Assembly (NCBI RefSeq): GCF_947331435.1
Contig: NZ_CAMZOF010000012.1
Span: forward strand, 124,001 to 188,000
Origin: Pelagibius sp. Alg239-R121
GTDB lineage: Bacteria; Pseudomonadota; Alphaproteobacteria; Kiloniellales; Kiloniellaceae
DNA: 64,000 nt
Direction of reading: 5' to 3'
This document shows positions 36,154 through 43,029 of this stretch, one piece after another. A program made the position numbers and the translations under genes. How positions within the stretch are numbered: the first letter of the stretch is position 1; each line of letters opens with the position of its first letter. The notes beneath the pieces are model-generated. The model searched no databases. It was not told the origin of the DNA and saw only the letters and a list, made by a program, of their open reading frames with translations.

Positions 36154-36656
36154 AGGATGCTCCTTTTAAATCACTGTTTTTGAGGCGGGAGCCTCATGAA
36201 ATTCAATGAGCAAAATGACGGTTCGACATAGAATAATTCGAACCCTTCCCAAACCGAGTTTAACACGAAACCATCGATCAGGGTGGTTAATCAGATCGCA
36301 TGAACCGATAGGGTGTTCAAACGGCGGCTTTGGTCGTAGAGGACAACCGTTTGAGCGAAGTCAGATCGAACGCTGGTCAGTGCCACGCGGGACGCAGATA
36401 AAAATAGAAAGTATCTGGCCAAAGTATCTGTGCTCGCCCTTGTGCTTCGCGCGAGCCCCGCTCATTCATCCAAAACAAGAGTCATGGATTGTAGCCGTTG
36501 CCTTCAAGTACGCAAAAGCCTGCCCTGGAAAGGCCTTGGTCGGACCACAATTTTTGCAACTGCCACAACAATCTTATCCTCACCCTGCGCCGTAAAAATT
36601 TGGCAGGCGACATGAGACCGAACTTAGATACAGATTGAAACTCGACCCCCAAGACC
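36154..36656. other. Divergent intergenic region, 500 bases
   Basis: It lies between the large unknown gene and the lysozyme. A small perfect hairpin TGAGGC-GGGA-GCCTCA occurs at about 36182-36197. Otherwise no gene, RNA or repeat is supported. Confidence 0.4.
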
Positions 36657-37403
36657 ATGACACACTGGCGCCCTTTTGTTTGGATCAACCGAAGCCTGAC
36701 GCGACGGCTGATCTTCATCCTCGTTCTGGCCCTAGGAGGCGTGACGACTCTGGTCGCCTGCGCATACTATTACTTCATCACCTTTCACCCAGATGCCGGC
36801 AGATATCCGGTGCGGGGCATCGATGTTTCCCACCACCAGGGCGCAATCGACTGGCCCAAGGTGGCCACCTCCGGCATCGCGTTCGCCTACATCAAGGCGA
36901 CCGAAGGCGGTGACTTCAGTGACCGGCGATTTCGGCAGAACTGGCGCGGGGCTGCCGCGGCAGGACTACGGCGCGGTGCCTATCATTTCTTCACCTTCTG
37001 TCGCCCGGGCATCGAACAGGCCGCGCATTTCATCCGGACCGTTCCGGCGGACCCTGACATGCTGCCGCCGGCCGTCGATCTGGAGTTCGGCGGCAATTGC
37101 AGTGTAAGTGCAAGCCGTCTGAACCCGGACAGGGAACTGCCCGCGTTTCTGGAGGCCGTCGAAGCGCACTATGGCCACAGAGCCCTGCTGTATGCGACAC
37201 GGGAGTTCTATCAGGCGCACATGGCAAGCAAGAACATCGTCAACCCGCTGTGGCTGCGCAGCATCCTGTTCGAGCCGGACTACAACCGGCATCCCTGGAC
37301 GCTCTGGCAGTATCATAACCGCGGCCGGGTCGCGGGTGTCCAAGGGCCGGTGGACTACAATGTCTTTGCCGGATCGATGCAGGACTTTGAGCGGCCCTGG
37401 TAA
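36657..37403 (+). CDS. Glycoside hydrolase family 25 lysozyme
   Basis: 248 residues. A signal anchor (LTRRLIFILVLALGGVTTLVACAYYYF) is followed by the GH25 domain: RGIDVSHHQG with Asp56, AIDWPKVATSGIAFAYIKATEG, PPAVDLEFGG with Asp141 and Glu143 as catalytic candidates, and the closing LWQYHNRGRV and DYNVFAG. It cleaves the beta-1,4 bond between MurNAc and GlcNAc of peptidoglycan, here probably at the outer face of the inner membrane. No phage genes surround it, so it is more likely a housekeeping or envelope-remodelling enzyme than an endolysin. Confidence 0.92.
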   Translation: MTHWRPFVWINRSLTRRLIFILVLALGGVTTLVACAYYYFITFHPDAGRYPVRGIDVSHHQGAIDWPKVATSGIAFAYIKATEGGDFSDRRFRQNWRGAAAAGLRRGAYHFFTFCRPGIEQAAHFIRTVPADPDMLPPAVDLEFGGNCSVSASRLNPDRELPAFLEAVEAHYGHRALLYATREFYQAHMASKNIVNPLWLRSILFEPDYNRHPWTLWQYHNRGRVAGVQGPVDYNVFAGSMQDFERPW

Positions 37404-37609
37404 ACAGCACTTGCAAACACACCCAGCATCGACGCCGTCCCTAAAGGTTTGATGCATCAACGTCACTGAAACTTCTGTAGCCGTCCAGCAAGAGCGAGTA
37501 CGAGGCTGGCAGCCGATGCCTCGGTGACCGAAAAACTTGGGCTGCTCGTTTATCAGGACTATATTCTCGCCGGATACTGGTAGACACGCCGTGAGGGGGA
37601 TTCGGGGCG

Positions 37610-38281
37610 ATGAGGAAAGTTCTTGTTTTACGGCTGTGTTCGATGGCCGCGCTGTTTGTACTCTCGGCCTGCGTCACCGGACACAAGGTTGATGTACCGC
37701 CAACCTATAACTTCGGCACGACAGCACCGGACCAACCGCCCGAAGGAATCGTCGCCTTTTCGCTGCAGATCAATATTGACGATCTCCCCTGTTCGAGCGA
37801 CCTCGACTTCGGCTTCGCGGTGTGCCGTTCCGGCATCTACATCTTGCGCCGGGACGCGCAAACCGAAGACGGCAGGGACGGATTGGCAGCGGTGAACCCT
37901 TTCCAGGTGGATGCCACCCCGGAAGGCCTTTACGGCCCCGCGAGCTATATTGCCGGACCGCTGCAACCGCGTAAGGACATGGTGATCTGGAAGCTGCCCG
38001 AAGGCAAATACACGATCTGGCAATGGTATGTGAGTTCAGGCAACAGCACCCTTTCTCCCAAGGATTATCCGGAACTCTACGATTTTGAAGTGACTGCGGG
38101 GAAAGCCACCTATCTGGGACGGCTCAGCCTCACCCTCGATGTGACGGACCGGGACAATCTCACGTTCATATCCAAAATCAGCGATCAGAGTGACAGCGAG
38201 CTGCCGAAGCTGCTGGAAGCCTTTCCGCAGTTTCGTGATGCGACGGAAACCAACCTCTTGAGACGCATTCCATTGAACTGA
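37610..38281 (+). CDS. Hypothetical lipoprotein
   Basis: 223 residues with a lipobox: MRKVLVLRLCSMAALFVLSAC puts the lipidated Cys at 21. The mature part is a beta-rich fold (VAFSLQINIDDLPC, GIYILRRDAQ, GKYTIWQWYVSSG, FEVTAGKATYLGRLSL) of the type seen in bacterial carbohydrate or envelope-associated proteins. No enzyme motif is evident. It lies between a lysozyme and a small exported protein that are transcribed in the same direction. Confidence 0.75.
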   Translation: MRKVLVLRLCSMAALFVLSACVTGHKVDVPPTYNFGTTAPDQPPEGIVAFSLQINIDDLPCSSDLDFGFAVCRSGIYILRRDAQTEDGRDGLAAVNPFQVDATPEGLYGPASYIAGPLQPRKDMVIWKLPEGKYTIWQWYVSSGNSTLSPKDYPELYDFEVTAGKATYLGRLSLTLDVTDRDNLTFISKISDQSDSELPKLLEAFPQFRDATETNLLRRIPLN

Positions 38282-38396
38282 TACTCCCGCCCGGAAACAC
38301 CCTGTGCCCCACCCCTCCCTCTTGCAGGGGCGTCTACAGACGGTTCCGTGGGTCCCGGCATTCTGCAAACCAGGTATATTAAGATAAGGAAGACTT

Positions 38397-38864
38397 ATGA
38401 AATCCTTTGCTTTGTTTCTCATGGTCGCTGTCTTTTTCGCCACCGCGCAGCTCGCCGGCGCCGATCCTGCAATGAACGGCAAATGGATGGGGAAGCTGGA
38501 GTACAAGAACGTTCTGGGATACAGCACTGTGGAGAAGTTTGCTTATGAGTTTTCCGGCGACGGCACCTATAAAAGCCTCGAAGAGTATGCGCAACACACG
38601 CGAACCGGTGTCCATAAACACTCTCACAAAGTCCGCTATGCCGGGACCTGGAAAGTTCAGGGAAAGCAGTTCCGGTTCACACCTTCCAACAGCCAGGTTC
38701 TTGAAATGGAGTCTTCCTTTTTCAATAGAGAGGGCTTCGAAGATCAGATGCAGAACATGCTGAACATGACTTTTGAGTATGAAATCGTTTCGCGTAATGA
38801 CCGCCAGATAAAGCTACACGACAGGGATAGCGACAAAAAATTTACACTCGAGAAGCAAGAGTAG
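38397..38864 (+). CDS. Small exported protein, lipocalin-like beta fold
   Basis: 155 residues with a signal peptide (ALFLMVAVFFATAQLAGA). The mature part starts MNGKWMGKLEYK and alternates short strands (FAYEFSGDGTYKS, VRYAGTWKVQGKQFRFTPS, FEYEIVSRNDRQIKL), which suggests a calycin-like barrel for binding a small ligand. This is a fold guess only. AGGAAG lies a few bases before the ATG. Confidence 0.75.
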   Translation: MKSFALFLMVAVFFATAQLAGADPAMNGKWMGKLEYKNVLGYSTVEKFAYEFSGDGTYKSLEEYAQHTRTGVHKHSHKVRYAGTWKVQGKQFRFTPSNSQVLEMESSFFNREGFEDQMQNMLNMTFEYEIVSRNDRQIKLHDRDSDKKFTLEKQE

Positions 38865-39120
38865 CGGCGTGTCGGATAGGGAGCACGATGCCCGTCCCGT
38901 CTGCAGCCGCCCTTTCGAGGGCCTCATTCTTGAAGATGAGCCGAGCGCAGTCTTCATCAAAAGCGCAGGCTGACTAGGCCGCCCAAGGAAAGCACGCCGC
39001 CGCCATCATTCGCGGATCAGCCGCCCTCTTCAATCTGGGCAGGCGCTTGTCGCCGCCCGCTATCGTCTGCGCCGGACCATTTTCCGGATGGGTGCAGCGC
39101 CGCTCCCTCGCATGAGCATT
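38865..39120. other. Intergenic region, no gene supported
   Basis: The 255 bases between the small exported protein and the repeat element near 39121 show no coding frame with a start site. No cobalamin-riboswitch core is recognisable upstream of bluB. Confidence 0.4.
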
Positions 39121-39217
39121 TCTCGTTTCATCTGGTCCAAGTTTCACTGTCTCTCAATCAGCATAGCGCTGATTTCGAACACAAATTTAGGGGCCGTCTG
39201 GTTCGAGAAAAACGCGA
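39121..39217. repeat. Palindromic intergenic element, copy 2
   Basis: It shares the core CACTGTCTCTCAATCAGC and GCTGATTTCGAACACAAATT with copy 1 (two substitutions across the core) and the tail GAGAAAAACGC with copy 3. The outer inverted ends are degraded here. Confidence 0.7.
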
Positions 39218-39308
39218 ACTGCCCTGGATACCGTCATCTGCGGGATTGACGTCTTCCTCACCGCGGCTTAAGCCGGAAGGAATATACAAACCTCCGGAAG
39301 CTTTGGCC

Positions 39309-39971
39309 GTGGCGCCTCTCAGAGAAAACAGCGAAACCCCGCCGCTTTTTACCGAGCTGTTCCGCGACGAGCTCACGCAGCTACTGCGCTGGCGGCGGGA
39401 CGTGCGGCGTTTTAAGCCTGATCCGGTACCGGCCGAGATGATCGAAGAGCTGTTGGACCTCGCCTGCCTCGCACCCTCGGTCGGCAACAGCCAGCCCTGG
39501 CGTTTCGTGGCGGTGGAGAGCGCGAAAGCCCGGGCTGCCATCCGCGCCAACTTCGAAGCCGCCAATGCCCAGGCCCTGGATGGCTATCAGGGCGAACAGG
39601 CGGAACTTTACGCAGGGCTCAAGCTCTCAGGTCTCGATATGGCGCCGGTACAGCTCGCTGTCTTCTGCGACGAACAGACTTTGCAGGGCCACGGCCTGGG
39701 CCGCCAAACCATGCCAGAGACCCTGCGCTATTCTGCGATCCTGGCCGTCCACACGCTTTGGTTGACCGCGCGCACCTGCGGCATCGGGGTCGGCTGGGTC
39801 TCGATCCTGGACCCTGTGCAGGCGACCAAGGATCTTGCGGTGGCTGAAGACTGGAGCCTGGTCGCCTACCTCTGCATCGGCTGGCCGGAGGAGGAGCACC
39901 ACGACCCGGAACTGATCCGCCACGGCTGGCAGGACCGCTCAGCGGATTGCCGGAAGCTCGAGAAGCGATAG
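39309..39971 (+). CDS. bluB: 5,6-dimethylbenzimidazole synthase BluB
   Basis: 220 residues from the GTG of VAPLRENSETP. It matches BluB: LLRWRRDVRRFKPDPVP, the flavin-fold segment CLAPSVGNSQPWRFV, LSGLDMAPVQLAVFCD, GIGVGWVSILDP and the signature IGWPEEEHHDPELIRHGW. BluB is a flavin-destructase that makes DMB, the lower ligand of cobalamin, from FMNH2 and O2. The frame is open upstream to a TTG at 39246; GGAAG lies eight bases before the GTG, so the GTG is preferred, but the longer form cannot be excluded. Its last codons are duplicated twice downstream. Confidence 0.92.
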   Translation: MAPLRENSETPPLFTELFRDELTQLLRWRRDVRRFKPDPVPAEMIEELLDLACLAPSVGNSQPWRFVAVESAKARAAIRANFEAANAQALDGYQGEQAELYAGLKLSGLDMAPVQLAVFCDEQTLQGHGLGRQTMPETLRYSAILAVHTLWLTARTCGIGVGWVSILDPVQATKDLAVAEDWSLVAYLCIGWPEEEHHDPELIRHGWQDRSADCRKLEKR

Positions 39972-39984
39972 GGCCACGCCCCCC

Positions 39985-40021
39985 AAAAAAAGGCAGCGGC
40001 CCCTGTAGTAGGAGCCGCTGC
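39985..40021 (-). terminator. Rho-independent terminator of PEP-CTERM gene 1
   Basis: On the minus strand an eight-base perfect stem (GCAGCGGC with GCCGCTGC) around a 13-base loop is followed by CTTTTTTT. It follows the stop codon of the PEP-CTERM gene by 20 bases and lies between it and the convergent bluB. Confidence 0.85.
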
Positions 40022-40039
40022 AGATATCAGCGAGGCCCC

Positions 40040-40660
40040 TCAGGCCACTCGCTGGGCACGCGTTCTTCGGGCAAAGATGAAACCGGCAAGGCCGAGACTG
40101 AACAGGACAAGAGAGCCGGGCTCCGGGACGGCCATCGATGGGTCGGCGCGAGAGAAAACCGCCCAAACTTGGGCCGGGTCATCCGCAGTATTGCGGCGTA
40201 GATCCAAATCGTCGGAACCTGCTTGATCACCTGAACCCGATCCGCTGCCTCCGTTGATTGCAAATCCGATCTCTATGTCTGATTCCAAACCGAAAGGGAT
40301 GAACGTGACGCACAAAGCGGAAGATGTGCAGCCGGAAATCAACGCCGGATTTGAGTCGAACAGGCCCACAGGGCCGTCAAGGAACACCCGATCTAATAAG
40401 GCTTGGGCTGCCGCTTCGGCGGACATCGCATCCGTGATGGCGAAGTCTTCCGACGCGTTATTACAACCGGTGAAAGTAGCACTGCAAGTGCCATCCTGGA
40501 ATCTGACGTCGAAGAGTGTCCCGTTGACATCAACATTGTCCGCGCCAAGCAGCTCTCCATTCTCGATAATCAGCATGGGCATGGCCTTGGCAATACCGGG
40601 AAGTATTACGAAAAGGGCTGCAGCCACGGAAAAGGCCAGTCCCTGGAACGATTTCATCAT
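40040..40660 (-). CDS. PEP-CTERM exported protein 1
   Basis: 206 residues from MMKSFQ, preceded by GGGGAG. Signal peptide (GLAFSVAAALFVILPGIAKA), a body with three conserved Cys pairs (DGTCSATFTGCNN, SGCTSSALCVTF) and a PEP-CTERM tail (VPEPGSLVLFSLGLAGFIFARRTRAQRVA). It is clearly paralogous to the two genes upstream (LLGADNVDVNGTLFDVRFQDG is nearly shared with gene 2). An additional Gly/Ser spacer and DDLDLRR insertion sit before the tail. The upstream region carries the GGACAAA direct repeat shared with genes 2 and 3. Confidence 0.9.
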   Translation of the reverse strand: MMKSFQGLAFSVAAALFVILPGIAKAMPMLIIENGELLGADNVDVNGTLFDVRFQDGTCSATFTGCNNASEDFAITDAMSAEAAAQALLDRVFLDGPVGLFDSNPALISGCTSSALCVTFIPFGLESDIEIGFAINGGSGSGSGDQAGSDDLDLRRNTADDPAQVWAVFSRADPSMAVPEPGSLVLFSLGLAGFIFARRTRAQRVA

Positions 40661-40732
40661 GTTCTGATCTCCCCAAAATTCTCTGCGGGAAGAAACCCAT
40701 TCGTATGCGCAAGAACAAGGGGTGCCGTCCTT

Positions 40733-40760
40733 TTTGTCCATTACGGACGCAAGTTTGTCC
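40733..40760 (-). promoter_or_regulatory. GGACAAA 21-bp direct repeat, copy 1
   Basis: On the minus strand GGACAAA occurs twice with a 21-base start-to-start spacing, 73 bases before the start of PEP-CTERM gene 1. The spacer has drifted (CTTGCGTCCGTAAT) compared with the copies of genes 2 and 3. Confidence 0.7.
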
Positions 40761-40836
40761 ATTTTGGAACAGTGTAGATCGAATTCGCATAACTCGATCA
40801 GAGAACCATGGGCTTCATTTACGTGGTTGGTCGGAC

Positions 40837-41475
40837 TTACCCCTTCCGCCACATCCCCTTACGACGGGCAAAGCCGAGGCCTGCGAGACCGAGGCCGAGC
40901 AGTGCCAGGCTGCTGGGTTCAGGAACGGTCACCGATACGCCAGTGCCGGCAGGGGTGAAAACGGCGAATGTTTCAGTTATGTCGGGCGTATAATCAAAAT
41001 CCCTGGGAATAGGAACATCGGTCACGATTTCATCTGGCTGGATATTATCGTTAAAATTCTTGAATGTTTGATGGAAAAAGCTATCCACCGCACTTGAGAA
41101 GGTCAGCTCATAAGGAATCGCGAAATCGCAAAATACGAATGAACATCCCGAAGAAAGCGCCGGGCTCGTATCGAAATTGCCCTCAACACCGTCAAAGAAC
41201 ACCTGATCCCTTAGTGCCCGGGCCGCAGCTTGGGCAGAAGCGGAATCCGTGAAGGCGAAGTCTTCCGTTGCGTTATCACAACCGGAGAACAGGGTGATGC
41301 AAGAGCCGTCCCGGAATCTGACGTCGAAGAGTGTCCCGTTGACATCGACATTGTTTGCGCCGAGCAACTGGCCATTCTCGACGATCAGTATAGGTACGGC
41401 CTTGGCAGTGCCGGGAAGTGTTACAAAAAGGGCACCGGCCACGGCAAAGGCCAGTCCCTGGAATGATTTCATCAT
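40837..41475 (-). CDS. PEP-CTERM exported protein 2
   Basis: 212 residues: signal peptide (GLAFAVAGALFVTLPGTAKA), a body with LFDVRFRDGSC, FSGCDNATEDFAFTDSASAQAAARALRDQVFFDG that aligns with gene 1 almost residue for residue, a divergent second half and the tail VPEPSSLALLGLGLAGLGFARRKGMWRKG. The ATG follows GGGGAG. Genes 1 and 2 have arisen by tandem duplication. The upstream motif is at 41549. Confidence 0.9.
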   Translation of the reverse strand: MMKSFQGLAFAVAGALFVTLPGTAKAVPILIVENGQLLGANNVDVNGTLFDVRFRDGSCITLFSGCDNATEDFAFTDSASAQAAARALRDQVFFDGVEGNFDTSPALSSGCSFVFCDFAIPYELTFSSAVDSFFHQTFKNFNDNIQPDEIVTDVPIPRDFDYTPDITETFAVFTPAGTGVSVTVPEPSSLALLGLGLAGLGFARRKGMWRKG

Positions 41476-41548
41476 GTTTTGATCTCCCCAAAATTTTCTA
41501 CGGGGAAGAAACCGGTTCCAGCGAGAGAAGTGAAGTCCGGCAGGGCGT

Positions 41549-41576
41549 TTTGTCCCAAACGCGGGCAATTTTGTCC
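41549..41576 (-). promoter_or_regulatory. GGACAAA 21-bp direct repeat, copy 2
   Basis: The minus strand shows GGACAAAATTGCCCGCGTTT followed by GGGACAAAA, with repeats 21 bases apart, 74 bases before the start of gene 2. This copy is identical to copy 3 through the spacer. Confidence 0.8.
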
Positions 41577-41608
41577 AAGATGCAGCAGTGTCAGCGAAAT
41601 TCGCCTCT

Positions 41609-41794
41609 TCATCGGGATGTCCGACGCCCGAGACTTGTCTGGATGGCATCCGTCAGCTGAAGCTGGCAGATCACCCCAACCGCGCGTGGGTTGATGTGGG
41701 AGGAGCCGTCAATCAGGAAGAGCTCGTTCTCCGAAATGGCCTGGCTCAAGGCGTGGCTTTTGTTGAATGGCACCAGAGGGTGCTCACGGTCATG
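41609..41794 (-). pseudogene. Truncated duplicate of the lipoprotein hydrolase tail
   Basis: About 61 codons that match the C terminus of the hydrolase encoded at 44336: HDREHPLVPF against HGREDPLVPF, ELFLIDG, SHINPRAVGVI and QLQLxDAIQ are shared. No start or upstream part is present. The fragment abuts a bluB tail fragment on the opposite strand at about 41791. Confidence 0.85.
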
Positions 41795-41840
41795 GCTGGC
41801 AGGACCGCACGGCGGATTGCCGGACGGTCGAGAGAAGTTA
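41791..41840 (+). pseudogene. bluB gene-tail fragment 1
   Basis: Reads HGWQDRTADCRTVERS then a stop, against HGWQDRSADCRKLEKR in bluB. No upstream bluB sequence is present. The weak hairpin/A-run that follows resembles the terminator next to the real bluB. Confidence 0.8.
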
Positions 41841-41906
41841 GATTGGGAAAAAACGGCGCCCCCTGTGATGGGAACCACTGCGTTTAACACCGAAGTCCGT
41901 TGAACC

Positions 41907-42449
41907 TCACGCCGCGCACTGCATCCTTCTGCGTCTGGCGAAACCCAGACCCAAAAGGCTCAGGCCGAGAAGTGCGAATGTGCCGGGTTCCGGGACGCTC
42001 GCATGTCGCGTGATGATTTCGATCGAAGCAATAGCCCCAGGGATCGCTCTGTCGTTTGTGAAAACGGAGAAGGTCACACTATCCTCGGTAAAACTGACAC
42101 TGCCAATTCCCTGGATAGCGTCCAGAACGACATCGACAATCACACCGGCCTCGCCGACCCAGTCCAGGTCGGTAAAGACAAAATCGACATTGGTTGAAAA
42201 ACGAGCAGGACCGATGATACTCGCGAGCTCAATACTCGAAGCGCCGACGTCGAAAGTGAGTCTATTTCGCGGGTTGAACTCAACGCCGTTGCCCACGGTC
42301 TCGGTCAAGAGACCGGAAAAGCTGACACCATTTCTGAAGATTTCCAGGTTTACCTCGTCGCCGATCAGTGTTGCCTTAGCGGTACCCGGAAGTGTTGCGA
42401 TAACGGCCATGGCCACGGCAAAGGCCAGCGCCTGTAACGATTTCATCAT
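41907..42449 (-). CDS. PEP-CTERM exported protein 3
   Basis: 180 residues: signal peptide (ALAFAVAMAVIATLPGTAKA), a different body from genes 1 and 2 (LIGDEVNLEIFRNGVSFSGLLTE, FSTNVDFVFTDLDWVGEAG, beta-sandwich-like), and the tail VPEPGTFALLGLSLLGLGFARRRRMQCAA. The signal peptide and the whole 5' region are homologous to genes 1 and 2 although the body is not, so the promoter-plus-signal-peptide module has been combined with another body. Confidence 0.88.
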   Translation of the reverse strand: MMKSLQALAFAVAMAVIATLPGTAKATLIGDEVNLEIFRNGVSFSGLLTETVGNGVEFNPRNRLTFDVGASSIELASIIGPARFSTNVDFVFTDLDWVGEAGVIVDVVLDAIQGIGSVSFTEDSVTFSVFTNDRAIPGAIASIEIITRHASVPEPGTFALLGLSLLGLGFARRRRMQCAA

Positions 42450-42522
42450 ATTCTGCTCTCCCCAAAAATCTCTGTGGGGAAGAAACCGGTTTGAGCGTGA
42501 AAAGTGAAGCCCGGGACAGCGT

Positions 42523-42550
42523 TTTGTCCCAAACGCGGGCAATTTTGTCC
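42523..42550 (-). promoter_or_regulatory. GGACAAA 21-bp direct repeat, copy 3
   Basis: Two GGACAAA repeats 21 bases apart, 74 bases before the start of gene 3. The spacer is identical to copy 2. Confidence 0.8.
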
Positions 42551-42630
42551 AATACGTTACAGGATTTAATGGTTCCGAAACCGCCGACGTCACCCTTGGT
42601 GTCATCTGATCGAAGGCTCGGGGAGTCGAA

Positions 42631-42687
42631 GTCCGCCACGGCTGGCAGGATCGCACGGCGGATTGCCGGAAGCTGGAGAGCCGGTAG
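42631..42687 (+). pseudogene. bluB gene-tail fragment 2
   Basis: Reads VRHGWQDRTADCRKLESR then a stop, against IRHGWQDRSADCRKLEKR in bluB. It shares the Thr of fragment 1, so the two fragments are more closely related to each other in that position. No upstream bluB codons follow the fragment in frame. Confidence 0.85.
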
Positions 42688-42722
42688 GATGTCGTAAAAC
42701 AGTAGCGCCTCCTTAAAGCGAC

Positions 42723-42862
42723 TTGCGTTTAAGCAGATACAAAATTCGCTGCCTCTCAGAGCGGTTTGCGTTTTAACCAGCTCAAAACTCGCTGCCTCTC
42801 GATCAGCAAGCCGCTGATTTCAAACGCAGATTTTGTGATGCCGTGATTTAAGAAAAACGCAA
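42723..42862. repeat. Palindromic intergenic element, copies 3 and 3'
   Basis: A full element spans 42765-42862, with ends TTGCGTTTT and AAAAACGCAA inverted and the core CTCGATCAGCAAGCCGCTGATTT. A partial copy (TTGCGTTTAAGC...AAAATTCGCTGCCTCTCAGAGCG) lies directly before it at 42723-42763. Confidence 0.75.
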
Positions 42863-42906
42863 TTCACCATAGAAAGGAACCACCGTAGAGGTCAGCGCAA
42901 CCCCGC

Positions 42907-43026
42907 TCAGGCCGCTCGTCGGGCTCTCCTCTTCCGGGCGATGGCAAGTCCGGCGAGTCTCAATCCCAGGATCGCGATGATCGCCGGCTCCGGAGGCATT
43001 GCTACTGGTTCAAATGACTGGTAGCC
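42907..43026 (-). pseudogene. Relic of a PEP-CTERM gene, C-terminal signal only
   Basis: The minus strand reads SFEPVAMPPEPAIIAILG, then a hydrophobic helix and the basic end ARKRRARRAA with a stop at 42907. This is a complete PEP-CTERM sorting signal. An in-frame stop upstream and the absence of any signal peptide show that the rest of the gene is gone. Confidence 0.75.
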
Positions 43027-43029
43027 CCT

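Noticed and set aside
36235-36330. Possible tRNA-like sequence (ATTCGAACCC)
   Set aside because: No cloverleaf or anticodon arm could be built around it.
42523-42550. Sigma-54 promoter reading of the GGACAAAATTGC motif
   Set aside because: The GG-to-GC distance is 10 bases, not the 12 needed for a -24/-12 promoter.
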